From: Psococerastis gibbosa
Lineage: Eukaryota; Arthropoda; Insecta; Psocodea; Psocidae
Direction: 5' to 3'
NCBI GenBank assembly: GCA_963971405.1
Contig: OZ020487.1
Location: 29,001,371 to 29,065,370 of the forward strand
Length of the DNA stretch: 64,000 bases
The notes under the pieces are model-generated. The model was not told where the DNA came from. It searched no databases and worked only from the letters and a program-made list of their open reading frames with translations. Shown here piece by piece: positions 1 to 11,850 of the stretch; positions within the stretch are counted from its first letter, which is position 1, and each line of letters starts with the position of its first letter. The translations under genes and the position numbers were made by a program.

Positions 1-208
1 ACTTCGGAGCTCCGTATATAGAAGAGGAACAAGTGGAATAATTCCCCTCTGCCGTCGCTGACCTATTGCGATACAGTTCCGTATTCGAGATATAAACTGT
101 GTTGTAAAAATTAATTAGGGTGTTCGATGGGCCCTCATTTGTGGCCTACGTCTTTGGTCCCTTTGGGACACCTAATGAATAATAATAATAATAATAATAA
201 TGATAATA

Positions 209-3200
209 ATGGCACCAAGGAAGAGACCGTCACTGGGTAGGGCTACTTTCAATGTAAAAAGGAAGAGAGCCGCCCGAGCAAGGGAAACTGAAGAAGATCG
301 CAACGAAGCACTCGCTCCCGATCTTGGTGCTAGGTAACTATTTCCAAAATCAGAATTTCACCACACAGGTTGCAATAGGCTACTAGATAAGATAAGATAG
401 ATAAATAAATGTTGATACAATGCAAGTGACAACATAGAAATTTACAATAGCCATTATTGAGCCTACTACAAAAGTTGTAATTGCGGTTAGGCTAAATTGT
501 ATGAGAATAGGCTATACTCAATTCTACGTACTGTAAATATTATTTACGCTGCATCTGGACTGCCGTCGGAAGACCTACTGTATATATCACTTAAATTCAT
601 ATTAATACGGCTATTTAACTCATCCTAGCTATTAACTTACCTACTTTATGGATTCACTATTAAATTCATATTAATACTACGGCAATTTAGCTTATTGTAC
701 GAGTGGGCCGGAAGACTCAAAATTCGTCTATTTTGAAAATAACGACAATTTTCTTTCTTTTCATAATATTACTTTAGGGTTTCAGAAATCATGCAAGGGA
801 GAAACGTTTGGAAAGCAAAAGAGAGTATGCTTCAACGTCTCGGGCATCGGAGACTATAGAAACCAGAGAAGAACGTTTGAAAAGCCTAAGAGTCAATGCT
901 TCAATGGTGCGGGTTTCAGAGACTGTAGAAACCAGAGAAGAACGTTTGCAAGGCCTACGAGTCAATGCTTCAACGACTCGGGCTTCTGAGACTGTTGAAG
1001 CCAGAGAAGAACGTTTACAAGGCCTACGAGTCAATGCTTCAACGACTCGGGCTTCGGAGACAGTTGAAACCAGAGAAGAACGCTTGCAAGGCCTAAGGGT
1101 AAATGCTTCAACAGCTCGGGCTTCTGAGAACACAGAAGACATAAGCCTACGTCTAAATAAGCACCGAGAACGGTAAGTCATATTAAGATTACAATTTCGT
1201 ATACCAGCATAATCAGACTTACGCCTTAGACCTTACCTTCAGCATGGGCGCAGGAACTTCTATTTTGCGCCCAGTAGCCGCAGCCAGAGCACGGTCGTTC
1301 TGGCGTAAAAGTAGACGAAATTAAATTGATGAACACCAGTGGTGTTGCACCACAACCAAGCACATAAATCACTGGACATGCTGCACAAATGTTGTCAATA
1401 AATATGTTAATTTTAAGGGTTTAATTTTAAGCGTACATTTGCATACATTGAGAACTGAGTTGCATTAAGCAATAGACAGGCTTCCAGGCTTCGCTTATAC
1501 GCACACTGACGTCATTTCAAGCATTAGTTCTGGTTGGTTGATAAACTCGCGGGAAATGTCGCTATCCAAGTGATCTACGCGGGAAATACTTCTAACTTTT
1601 ACCTTTAGCTTTGATTTAATTAACCAAACTTTTTTTGGGTAGTACTTTGCTATATTCCTTTCATGTTTTATTATTAGGATGGCAAATGCGAGAGCTGCTG
1701 TTCGAGGGAGGAGGCAACCAAGCCTTTCTTCGAGGCCCGGCCGACTTACTTTGGACTTGAAAAATGCCGCGTTTACGTACAACCCTACTTTTGATTATTC
1801 AACGCACCCCAAAATCTTAATAGGTAACATGAATGTAATTTGTCAGTTTTGTAAGGCAAAAAAATTCGGTCGTGAACCAGCGGGGATATGCTGTTCCGCG
1901 GGGAAAATTGCCCTCCCCCCACTGAAAGATCCTCCGCCCCAACTTTTAGCTTACATGTCTGCTGAAAATGCAGTATCGAGACACTTTTTAAAAAACATTA
2001 AAAAATACCATTCAGCATTTCAAATGACTTCATTTGGAGCCACAAAAATTATTAGTGACGAGAAACACAGCATTGTTGCGCGAACAATGATCCACGGCCC
2101 ATGCGGTGCCTTTAATACGAAAGCGCCTTGCATGGAGAACGGGAAATGCACAAAAAAAATATCCTCGCGCTTTCCTTAACGAAACGCAAGGCGGAGATGA
2201 CGGCTACCCGCCGTATAGACGCCGAAAGCCAGCCGATGGCGGGTTTACTGCGTTACATAACTACAAAAATGCAGGTGGACGTAACGCTTCAATAGAAATT
2301 GATAATTCTTGGTGTGTTCCACACTGTCCATTTCTCTCCAAAACGTTTAACTGCCATATTAACGTGGAATATTGCCATTATGTTAAATCTATCAAATATA
2401 TATGCAAGTGTGCATAAGGGCAGTGATATGGCTGTATTTAACCTTGCTAATGACCAAAATAGGCCCACAGACTGTAGGCAGCGTGATGAAATTACCGACT
2501 GGCAACTAGCACGCTATGTCAGCAGTAATGAGGCACTATGGCGGATATTTGGCTTTCCTACCCATGACAGAAACCCCGCTGTATTTCACTTGAGCATCCA
2601 CCTCGAAAATAGACAGCGTGTTTACTTTAATGAGGGCAATGCCCGCCATTTGGCGCTGAACCCAAAACAAACAACCCTTACTGCCTTCTTTATTTTATGC
2701 CAAACTGACGATTTTGCTAAAGGTTTATTGTATCAAGAAGTTCCCCAATACTTTACATTCAATCCGAGCTCGCACAGTTTCCGTAGGCGCAAGGAAGGCA
2801 AACCTGCCGAGAATTTTCCCGAGATCCGGCAGGGTGACGTACTATAGGACGTCTGTACACTGTACATCCTAGCATGGCTGAATGTTTTTATTTGAGGCTG
2901 CTGTTGTGCCATGTGCGGGGACCAACATCCTTTACTAACGTTAAAACCATCAACGGGGAGCTTTGTGAAACCTAGAGAAGCTTGCGAGAAACTTGGGTTG
3001 TTGGAGCATGATGGACACTGGGCCAATGCGCTTGCAGAAGCTGCAGTCACGTGCTCACCTAAGCAGCTTCGTAATTTATTCCTCATGATTTTAGCAAATT
3101 GCGCTCCGTCGAATCCCAACAAATTGTGGGACGAATTCAAAGAACCCATGAGTGATGATATTTGGTTTCAAGCCCGGAGGCGTTTGTCAGACAACTCCTT

Positions 3201-3345
3201 GAGTTATTCGCCACAAATTTTTAACCAAACTCTGATTATTTTAGAGGAAAAATTCCTTCTTATCAAAGGTAAATGCCTCAAAGACTTGGGACTAGAGTCA
3301 CCCAATCGCGGCAATGCACCCCACACATGTCTTGACTATGATTGA
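209..3345 (+). pseudogene. Decayed, intron-containing Helitron (rolling-circle transposon) ORF
   Basis: The product would have been the Helitron replication initiator/helicase. Exons 209-333, 786-1172 and 1678 onward join in phase across GT-AG introns (acceptors at 784-785 and 676-677 of the second kilobase). Exon 1 is basic (start MAPRKRPSLGR), exon 2 carries a 23-residue tandem repeat, and exon 3 begins the Helitron-like N domain: IHGPCG at about 2090, [11 protein letters not shown] at about 2133, then further downstream VKSIKYICK at about 2388 and LLIKGKCLKDLGL at about 3258. The frame breaks in an A-run near 2150, again near 2390, 2840 and 2975. The segment normally holding the HUH nuclease motif seems deleted between [10 protein letters not shown] and the IHGPCG block, and no helicase core follows 3345. 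This makes it non-functional. Family assignment rests on the characteristic N-domain wording; boundaries (5' TC, 3' hairpin-CTRR) were not identified. Confidence 0.8.
847..1140 (+). repeat. 69-bp coding tandem repeat in the Helitron ORF
   Basis: Four complete units begin at 847, 916, 985 and 1054, and a degenerate fifth begins at 1123. Each unit is 69 bp and encodes 23 residues starting SETVETREERLQ and ending RVNASTTRA. The frame is kept throughout. The encoded repeat is strongly charged and predicted helical. Similar serine/arginine/glutamate repeats precede the Helitron N domain in other arthropod Helitrons, which is recalled family knowledge rather than something tested here. The first unit differs most and units 2 to 4 are nearly identical, which suggests recent expansion or gene conversion. 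Confidence 0.9.
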
Positions 3346-3561
3346 GAAACTGCCTATAATCCAGTAGAGCTAATGTTTTTCGCATGGTCAGCTGTATGTC
3401 GGCTGTTCCCGAGTAGGGAGTTCTGAAAACCTCTATATTTTTGGACCAGAGAGAAAAACTGCCAATATTGTGTATCCGATGGCTTTGCAAAATAACGAGA
3501 ATTAAAAACACATAATAGCGTATAGATGATACATGTATAAATGTTTTCCAATACCTCCTTT

Positions 3562-4130
3562 CAGCATTTCTGCATTAAGCAGCCCATGTTAGCCTGGCGG
3601 GGAGTGTCTCTATAGTCTATATAGTAATAGTAATATATTTATCCCAATTTTACAGTTTACATTTTTTTTTACTTTTTATTTTTCTTTAGCCACTGGCAGT
3701 GCCTTAATTACAGGGAATCGTTATTAAGTTAGTATAAGTAGGTTAGTCTGTATAAGTGCGCGACAGGTTAATGTTAGTTAGGAAAGGGGTGTTGGTGTTG
3801 TGTTTTTGTTTGTATATTAACTTGCTCTCAGAGCAGCAGACTCCTTATCCCTGAGTTAAAGGGGAGTTAACCGACAGGATGGACCTCCTGAGTATAGTGG
3901 GTTCCGAACCATTTGGTGAATATAGTAAAGTCGGATGTGACCCGGAATGACTTATCATGTCCCACCATGCGTTCTCCTGCCAACCCTGTGTACACTACCA
4001 GTTGCCTGCACTTTGAAACAGGCTCTGTTCTGTTGTTTTCAACTTGGTATGGCTGCGGTACTAAGGCACCTCATTCTGTCAGCAACACGCTCGGCAACCG
4101 AGTTTTCATTTAACTGTTGAACCTAATGTG
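3562..4130 (-). repeat. Dispersed repeat, reverse-oriented copy of the one at 55512-55880
   Basis: Reading the minus strand gives the same sequence as 55512-55880, from the CCAACGG region at the start to the GCAGAAATGCTGAAA end. The match is interrupted here by about 215 bp of unrelated DNA (about 3612-3828). Shared blocks include CATGTCCCACCATG and CTGCCAAC near 3955-3985 and AGTGGGTTCCGAACCA at 3896. Divergence is moderate with indels, so both copies are old. No coding capacity was seen. The other copy ends in an ACA-rich tail, which suggests a retroposed element such as a SINE. Confidence 0.7.
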
Positions 4131-4202
4131 CTCATTATAGGGTTGCGTGGACCCAAACCCACCAGAAAATGTGTATTTTAGGGAGATTCATCTACCTATT
4201 GA

Positions 4203-4813
4203 GATGGCGACCAATGTTCGACTCCCTGAAAATTTCTTCACAAATTTTCATTTCATTACCCCTTGAGCCTAAAACCAGCCTCGGCTCAAAATGTTATGTA
4301 TGCGTATGTATGTATGTATATCGATTTTAGGAAACACTCTAACTTCCGTAAATATTGTCCGATTTTGATGAAACTTGGCACAAAAATTGATCGTACAAAT
4401 GTCTTGATCGAGTTTGTTAACCAGCTACATCCACTATTTAGTTACAAGATGGCGGCGGATTGAAACCATATATCTAATTTAATATTGGTCGCAGAGTAAT
4501 GAAATAAAATCTGACTGATAGCCCGTATTATTATCTACGATAATAGTAATCAACACTTTTTACTACAAATCATCAAATCATCACTAACATGATGGCGTCC
4601 AGTCAAAGTGAAAATAATTTCATAAGTGAAAGTTCATAGTTGTCACTATGGTTCGAAATTTGTAACACAAGGGTGTTTTGTGTGTGGTGATGTCGGGGTC
4701 GGGGAAGTAATGCAGTATTTTTTTATTACATACATAGCGTAGGTAGCGTAGAGGAAACGCACGGTCTGTGGAATCTCCCTACTCCTGATCGGTCAGAGCC
4801 GAAAGGGATTTCT
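4203..4813. repeat. Dispersed repeat of about 610 bp, copy A
   Basis: This is a direct copy of 32425-33056. Both begin at GATGGCGACCAATGTTCGAC, share a GTATGTATGTAT microsatellite near 4305, a block GATGAAACTTGGCACAAA, and CAAGATGGCGGC, and end near GCCGAAAGGGATTT. A short reading frame (FRKHSNFRKY...LFSYKMAAD, about 4320-4462) is open in both copies but is too short and unlike any family I know, so I do not call it a gene. TIRs and target duplications were not found. Confidence 0.8.
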
Positions 4814-4962
4814 TATATCAAGTGACCAACTTTCGGTGCATTATTTCAAAACTGGCAAAATACATTCATGTCACTTTTCATGGAAATGGCTCACAATAAT
4901 AGCCTATTGTACTATCCTGAAAACAAAATCCTCAAATAATAAAATATTTATAATGTAACAGC

Positions 4963-5190
4963 AAAGGCTTTCACGGCCGGAGTCGAATGAAGAACCAGTA
5001 GAATCCGGGCTGATGGGCCGTGGTCGAAATTAAAGCGAACTTCCAAACGTTTCGTCAACATCTGCGGTCGACATCTTCAGTGGAACTGCGTAGACTTCTA
5101 AGATTGTATCTCGGAGGCTCAGCAGCGACTCAGTCACACAGACCACGGCCCATCAGCCCGGATTCTACTGGTTCTTCAAATAATTATACC
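4963..5190. mobile_element. Fold-back MITE with perfect 36-bp inverted arms
   Basis: The arms 4990-5025 and 5141-5176 are exact reverse complements over 36 bases (CCGGGCTGATGGGCCGTGG core). They enclose about 115 bp containing CATCTGCGGTCGACATC. The sequence just outside the left arm, GGCTTTCACGGCCGGAGTC, recurs in altered form at 18446, and the interior recurs at 35635-35700, so this is a dispersed family. No coding capacity. The superfamily is not determinable from the ends. Confidence 0.8.
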
Positions 5191-5214
5191 CTAACCGGTT
5201 TCATACTGCGTGCA

Positions 5215-5940
5215 TTTATAACATACATTTTTTAATATAGTAATAGGCTATATTTAGATGAACTATTGCGGTACTGATGCTGTTGTTTACTAAAATTATT
5301 TTCTTCACTGCTGGTATTGTTGTAAAGTGTGAATTTGCCCGTGTATGTATAGGACAATTGCTGGAAAATTGATAAATGTTCTTTTGTGCAACTTCACTGT
5401 TTTTTAGCACCAATGGATTGGAAAACTTACAAGATTATAGATGTGTTTGACCTGTTATCTTTCCAATTATAGGCTACTAAAATAGTGTCCCGCAGGTCAA
5501 AAATAATTCATTGTACTATCCTGAAAGGAAAATTCTCCAAAACTCCAGACCCAAATTGAAGTAGCCTAACAGTGCTGTAACTGTGTGCATTTAAAACTTA
5601 CATTTAATATTATATATACTGTATGTATGCTTATACAAATTTAAGTAACCTAACAGTGTTGTAACTGCGTGCATTTAATTAAAACTTACATTTCATATTA
5701 GACTTATATATACTGTATGTATATGTATATAAAACTATTACGGTAGTCTACCTACTGATACTGTTGTGTATAAGAATAATAATAGTGTGAATTTGCCCGC
5801 ATATGTCTAGAACAATAATATTGCTGGAGAATTAATAAATGTTCATTATTTTGGGCAATTTCACTGTTTTTTGAGCACTACTGGATTGGAAAACTTATCA
5901 AGATTATATGGGCGTTTGACCTGTTACCATCTACTTAAGT
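5215..5940. repeat. Imperfect local duplication, two units of about 250 bp
   Basis: The stretch 5215-5465 recurs at about 5665-5940. Both contain GTGTGAATTTGCCCG, then TTGCTGG, then TTCACTGTTTTTT, GGATTGGAAAACTTA and TTTGACCTGTTA in the same order. A smaller unit (GCGTGCATTTAA...ACTTACATTT) also repeats at 5580 and 5668. No protein coding seen. Confidence 0.75.
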
Positions 5941-6590
5941 AAAATATAGTAAAATAGTGTCTCGCAAGCTTCAATGACAGTTTCAAAGTGAAATTGATTG
6001 CCATAGATCGAATAAGCAACCTACTGTATAAATTATCAGTAAAAGAATAATAATGTACAAATGAGTAATATGACCATATAATGGGCAAGTTTTCCAGTCG
6101 ATAGTGCCTGTTGTGGATTACCTTACCCGCACAGAGCGTGGATAGACTTTATGTTCAAAAATTGGAGACCCTCATGTTAACATCTTGCATACATTATAAT
6201 GGACCTGCTTGAAATTCAGTGAGGTTGTCATTCCTCCAAGACTGTATCATTACATACTTGAAATATAGTACTTTATAAGTACTTTAAATATTGACTATTA
6301 AATAACTAAATTATAATATGATTTAGAAAAATTACAATTTAAAATATTTTGTAAGCTGCTGATCGTTAATTCATCACCCTTATATTCCATAATAGTCTAT
6401 GGCGTCATTTCGGTGCAATACTATAGGCATGACATGAGTTGCTACTATCATCCATGCAAAATTCCATTTATATTTTATGGCATAGGGAGTATTACGTTTA
6501 TTAAGAGAACAACTTTTGATGAGGGCAACTACAACCCACCACGGAAAATTCTGCTTTCTTTTCAACACTTAGAAAGACCATTGCCACCCA
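5941..6590. other. Non-genic AT-rich stretch
   Basis: I see no gene, RNA or clear repeat here. Reading frames are short and overlap on both strands without recognisable protein sequence. Confidence 0.5.
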
Positions 6591-6595
6591 TCACA

Positions 6596-6730
6596 AGTGT
6601 TGCGAGCCCCGAAGGGGGTGAGCTGCGTTCTGCTCAATGGACTCACGTTACTGCGAGGCCCCGAAGGGGCGAGCAGCCGCCCACCGCAGGCGCAAAGGGG
6701 GCGGGGACGTGAAGCGGCCCCAACCTCCGC
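6596..6730. repeat. GC-rich palindrome pair in AT-rich DNA
   Basis: Two imperfect palindromes, GAGCCCCGAAGGGGGTGAGC (about 6605) and GAGGCCCCGAAGGGGCGAGC (about 6655), lie 50 bp apart. A GC-rich tail follows up to 6730. The block directly precedes the SINE-like sequence at 6750. It could be part of that retroelement or an independent insert. No coding call is justified. Confidence 0.55.
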
Positions 6731-6749
6731 TTGTCCTTACATAAAAGTC

Positions 6750-6906
6750 TGTTAGGTCTTCGATGGCTTAGTGATAGCTTGTTCGTACGTGTGCGAGTCT
6801 CCACACACCATGCCATCGGAAACCTGTTGTAACTCAACACAGGTATTTCCTACAGAGGCGGCTGAAGAGGTTATTCGGATACATTCATTGAATTGTTTGT
6901 ATGCGA
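6750..6906 (+). mobile_element. tRNA-derived SINE, copy 1
   Basis: About 155 bp matching the split copy at 17782. A polymerase III A-box-like TGGCTTAGTGA (about 6762) and a B-box-like GTGCGAGTCTC (about 6790) are spaced as in tRNA genes. The body ACAGGTATTTCCTACAGAGG and the 3' end GAATTGTTTGTATGCGAATA are shared with copy 2. It does not fold as a proper tRNA by eye. The SINE call rests on the two boxes plus dispersal. Confidence 0.65.
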
Positions 6907-7470
6907 ATAATCTTTTTTTTTAGTACAATCTGTGAAAAGAAAAGGTGAAGAAAATCCTGGTCACCACTCACTGGATAGTGAGCAGGCTCGCTTCCTTCGT
7001 TAATATATTTGACATCTCTAAGAATTTGAGCACAGGTAAGGATTTCCTCCCCCCGATCGACTCTTAATAATATGTAGAGATTGAATATTGGAATAATTTT
7101 TCTCCTACGTTTACATACTATAGGCTATACAAAGATTTAATGAGTCATGGAGTAGAAAGAAATTATATGCAGCACATCCAGTTATCTTCGCAATTAGGTC
7201 ACTCCACAGCATAAAGGGTTCATCCACTGCTAAACGACAAGGAAAAGAGTAAGGTTACGTTGTGGACCCAGCCGGTCTGGACGTTAGGATTAGTGGTGAC
7301 AAGTAAAGACTCTGGCAAACCACTGGAACCTTTTACATCCCTTTGAATATCTCCGGCTTCGTTTCAAACTCACCTACCGGAAATTTCTACCAAGGAGTGT
7401 AATTGAATGTCTTCCTTATTTTGACCGAATTCCGTGAGTAAATAACCTCTAATTTTATACACTAAGGGCC
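6907..7470. other. Non-genic stretch
   Basis: No supported gene or repeat. It begins with a T-rich run after the SINE end, and the rest is unremarkable. Confidence 0.4.
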
Positions 7471-7475
7471 GTCCC

Positions 7476-7584
7476 CACCAACTTCCGGAAAACTATTTGC
7501 TAGGAAACTTCCGGGAAGGTAAATTAGTTTTTACTGTCGGCAGGAACAAGATGTCTCTGAGAGTAGTTTTCTGGAAGTTGGTGG
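7476..7584. repeat. Small inverted repeat, arms of about 20 bp
   Basis: CCACCAACTTCCGGAAAACT at 7476 pairs with AGTTTTCTGGAAGTTGGTGG at 7565 with one mismatch, enclosing about 70 bp. It is a small fold-back structure that could be a short MITE. No target duplication is evident. Confidence 0.6.
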
Positions 7585-7779
7585 AAACTTTGGGAATCGG
7601 GCCGTGGTTAGAGGGAACTATAACGTCACTGCTGCCAAAACTACACCGGTTGTAGTCAACGCCACCATTAAAGGTGTCCATTTTTTCGGTAGCCTTCAGC
7701 AAATTTATAATAACCTAACATGGGTTAAATTAACAATTAGGTACCTTACTTTAGCTCTTTAGCTGGCTCTGCAGTCCAT

Positions 7780-8130
7780 TAAGAACCTTGGTCGCTGGAA
7801 CTACGTCATTCCACTCGTCTGTAGACGCCAACTTTTTCCGTCAGTTACAAATGTCTTCACTTACGCCACCCGCCCACCTCTTTCTCGGTCTACCTTTGTG
7901 TCTTCGGCCTACTGGATAACACCTTCTTAGGCACTCTAGTTCCATTCATTCTTTCTATATGACCCAACCATCTGAGTTTCCCTACTTTTATTTCGTTAAT
8001 AATAGATACGGCTTCTGGCATAGCACTTCCAGCTTGGCGTTAGTTTTTATTCTTCATTCATCGGCGTCTCCAAACATTTTTCGTAAACACTTAATGCGTT
8101 TTCGTTTCTCATCGGAAGTTTTCACGGCTC
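7780..8130 (-). pseudogene. Remnant of a non-LTR retrotransposon reverse transcriptase C-terminus
   Basis: The minus strand reads IINEIKVGKLRWLGHIERM then RVPKKVLSSRP (about 8010 down to 7915). This is the typical RLRWxGHxxRM post-RT signature of several LINE clades. It is followed in broken frames by an arginine-rich GRP-like stretch and W-rich fragments toward 7780. Multiple stops and frameshifts are present, and nothing of the catalytic domain is visible. The clade is not assignable from this scrap. Confidence 0.55.
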
Positions 8131-11100
8131 GTACCTATTGGGGACAGCTCTTTCGAGATAAGTGAGGACTTCAGAGCCTTAAGAAAGCTACTGGAGCACT
8201 TGTTTCCGGGCACCATTCCAGCATTTAAAAGTCGGCTGAGATCTTTTGCCACTATGCCTATGCTATGCTATCACAATGCTGTGTTACACCGGTACTTAAA
8301 CTTCTCGATTATTTCAAAGCCCTCAAATTCCGTTACATTGATTGAATGAATGAATAGTTTGCACTACCACTACCTGCAGGAAACGAAGGACATGCAACGA
8401 AACGAACCCATCAGCAAAGGATAATATCGTAATTCATTAAACCTTACCAACCAACAAGCGTAGGTAATACTTTATGAAAGCACATGGGAACTTTACAAGG
8501 ACCGTAAATTTTGTGCGACAAAAAAGTGAGGGGGGTGGGGCGTGGTTCAGTTGGGAGTTTTTAAGTTTAGGGAAAAGTTTGGGAAACAATCCCAAGATTT
8601 TAGTTAACTCGGCGGCAGGTTGTAGCAATCAGTGGGAATGAATTGCCATTGTTCTTAGCTAATTTTCCTCTCCAGAGTTTCGAAGAATGTTCCTGTGGCT
8701 CATTCTCTCGCTCTCTGCGGGGAAATTGTCCTGTTAAGAGTTTTCATTGCTCTAACAAGCCTTTCTGAATTCTACGCTTCCAGATATCAAAACTTTAATT
8801 AACTCGCGAATGTTTGATTTCCATTTTTCGGCAATTCGGGTTAAGGGTAAGTCTCCCTTTAGAATTCTCATCGTGGTTCTGGCTAATTAGGTACGGGCTT
8901 AATTAAATAATAACTTCACCATAATGTTCATAATAATAAAGTAAAGATCTCGGATTCATTCCTACCCACAATTACAGGCCTAGAGATCTAAAGCACTAGG
9001 AACAGCCTTAAAGAGTTAAAATAATCGTTAAAAAATTAACTTTGTCTAAGAAACTCACTTGTGTTACGTTAGTATAACCTCTCTCTTGTTTTGTGAGGGA
9101 ATTCCTTCACTGGCTACAAGCGACAATTGACAAGCTGTGACAAGCTTACCATTAGCGCAGTGTAACAGGTGCATGGAAGCATGACGTAACCAAGTACAGA
9201 TACGAGTCAATTTCACAGGTTGGTAAAGTTTCAATTGATAATTAATATAATTATTATTTCAATACTCTCATCATCCACCACATGCCATCAATGTCAAATC
9301 AAAGTAAATCTCTAAATTAAAATGAACAGGCGACGGGCCGATGGAAATAGGGAGAGAGGAGCAGGAGGGAGGGGGGGGGGGGGTTGAATCCAACATTAGT
9401 TGGAGAATAATCAGCTAGTGCCACGACCCCATCGTCCGAGGGGTAGCAAGGGCATTGTTTACACGGCTATGATGGATTAGATGTGCGAGTACAAAAGGAA
9501 GGCGTGTCAGCAGAGCATCATAAACCCCGTCCAAAGCTCTCAGCTTTCTGATTCTACTGCCAAGCCATACCATTGTTTTTATATCAGTAGATATATATTA
9601 TCTAAGGTCGAACTTTATAGGCATAATCTACATATATGAAAATTTCATATTGAGATGGATGGATTTCAAAATGAATTGGAGGGGTATTGTACGTTGCATA
9701 CTTCTCATATAGATTTATGAGAAAAAGAGGAAATCAAATATGTGACAAATCCTTCTTCTCATCTGCTTACTATCGAAGAGAAACGGATAATAAGGGTGCC
9801 CGATTAGCTCATAACAGTCCTTACTGCAGAGTTACCCGCCCTTGAACAGACTATATCGTCAGAATTTATTTTAAAAAAAAGGGTAAATGAGGAAAATGAG
9901 CCCGGAGCGAAAATGAGCGAACTGTCCCGGAAACCCCCGACTAATCCCGCAGGGGCAATCCATTCTTGAGATAGCTGAATTTCAACGTGGATTTTGGTAA
10001 GGGAACCGGAATGCCCGCTGAAAGGAAAAATACTGCTGACCCCGAATAGGAAGCGCCCGTTCGTATAATAACGACGACTTTTTCGCCCTTTCTCGCCCAT
10101 TCGCACCTTCGGTCAGAAGACTGCAGCTTCCATTATCTGTCTAATTAATTCCTTCCTTACCCTCATTTAACGCGCAATTGCTTAATTCTGTTCCATACCA
10201 TGGATCCACAACTTAACGGACTTTTTACCGCTTTGCACTGCAGTAAAATAACCGCATATTGTGGCGTTTTAGTGCAATATTTATATGCAGTTTCGCTATA
10301 AAGCAATACTATTGTCGTTTACTGTTATGTTACATACTATATTTACTATCATGTGTAATCAGCATTAAACTTTATGAAAACTGAGTGTTAACGTAACATC
10401 TGGATATTGAAGATGAAAGGCGGAGTTGAGAAATTAGTGTGGCGAAATGATGTGGTTGGCATAGCTTTTGGAAACATTGTATATGAACTATACTAGCAAA
10501 AATGTTTAAAAAACGGCAAAGGTACTAAACATTAACGCTATTAATAAAATTATGAAAATAATATTTTTTTATCAAGAGCCCACCCCCTTCCTCCACAACA
10601 AAACCCTAGATACAAAAGGACTTCCTATATAAGTTATATACACTATATAGCAGCTAGTGTACTTGTAAGTCCCTAATAATAATAATAATTTCCTTGGGGA
10701 CATTTTGCGGACCTAGGCCTACTTATAGTGGCCCATTGGTCCCTTGTGCAATGCTATGGATTTCGGAAATTTATTTGTATTGTTTCAGTATGCATTTTTG
10801 GCCATTGGCAAGTTGGTATACGTCCTCGATGCCAACCTCCACCGGCTACAAGCGCGATAATGGACAAGTTGAGACAAGCTTACCATTGACGTAATGAAGC
10901 AGGCGAAGGCATGGATTAACCAAATCTGTCTGTAATTCCCTAAAAATTCTAATATTAAAAATTCCGACTCAACCATTTTAAAATTATTCGATGGAATTAG
11001 CCTGAAATTCTGCATAAATAGCCTGTGATGTCCGAGGCAGTGCAGTGGAAAACTCTCGTCGCAGCTAGTTACATTAAAAGTGTTAAATTTAATTTGGCGC

Positions 11101-11850
11101 CAAACTCGACGTCCGTCGGCCTCTCTGAGCAGAAGTAAGAGTGGTGGGGGAATCGAGGAATGTTTGCAATAATCAAATTTTCCCATTTAATTTTTCGACT
11201 CGGTAGTCCCTACTGCCACACTCAATGTCATTGTCATTGTGTTAACTATTAACAACATACGAAGTTGGGTAATAGCTGACTATATTAATTTGATCATCCC
11301 CATTGCCCATGTGAACAATACTCATACGAGTAGACAATATATGCTATGGGTTGACTGCAAAAAATTTTATGGGGCTAGTTAAATGGGGTGTTGTGTTTCT
11401 ATTAAGAAAAAGAAAATCAAGAAATTGCAGCAAACAGGTGTCTGGGGAGAGTGACAGTGTCCTACAGATCATTTTTACCACCCTTGAGGCTGCTTATTAG
11501 CCTATTAACAACTTATTCTTTTTGTTTATCTTGGAATGTCTCAAAAAGTAAAATATGGCGAACTAAAAAATATCCAGGCTTACCTTAATTCATAGGCTCG
11601 GAACATAACTCAGTAAGGGTATTAACAATATGAAGTTACCGAGTTAAAAGTGGTATCCAAGTTACCACACACCGTGAGTGGACTAAAGTGATAAAAAAAA
11701 TACGGCGGCGGCTAGTATTCCATTCAATTATCGATGGCAGCGCCGCTTTAATAATAGTTGAACTCGCTTTAAATAACCAACCCTGAAGTGCGTTTTCATA
11801 ACACGCAGGTTAGCTTAGCTTTCCATTTCCATTTTTTTTATCATGCGGCT
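8131..11850. other. Long intergenic stretch with a few small repeats
   Basis: No gene recognised on either strand. The only structure I see is a G-run at about 9370-9384 and a dispersed repeat pair (9112-9196 and 10844-10923). The longest reading frames (9804-10106 and 10785-11186, minus) look random in composition and match no family I know. Confidence 0.45.
9112..9196. repeat. Short dispersed repeat, member 1 (member 2 at 10844-10923)
   Basis: GGCTACAAGCG, GACAAG, GACAAGCTTACCATT, CAGGNG and GCATG...TAACCAA occur in the same order at 9112-9196 and 10844-10923, about 80% alike. No terminal structure is visible. Confidence 0.6.

Noticed and set aside
1..208. Gene end or Helitron 5' terminus at the window start
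   Set aside because: A short ATA/AAT microsatellite (about 180-208) is visible, but no terminus or coding sequence can be supported.
789..1181. 130-codon minus-strand frame across the 69-bp repeats
   Set aside because: It is the antisense shadow of the Helitron repeat exon; the plus strand has phase-consistent splice sites and family resemblance.
4263..4463. Short frame shared by two dispersed repeat copies
   Set aside because: Open in both copies but only about 60 codons and not similar to any protein I know; two copies are too few to argue selection.
9804..10106. 100-codon minus-strand frame
   Set aside because: Composition looks random, no known domain, no splice or promoter support.
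10785..11186. 133-codon minus-strand frame
   Set aside because: No recognisable domain and it overlaps a dispersed repeat.
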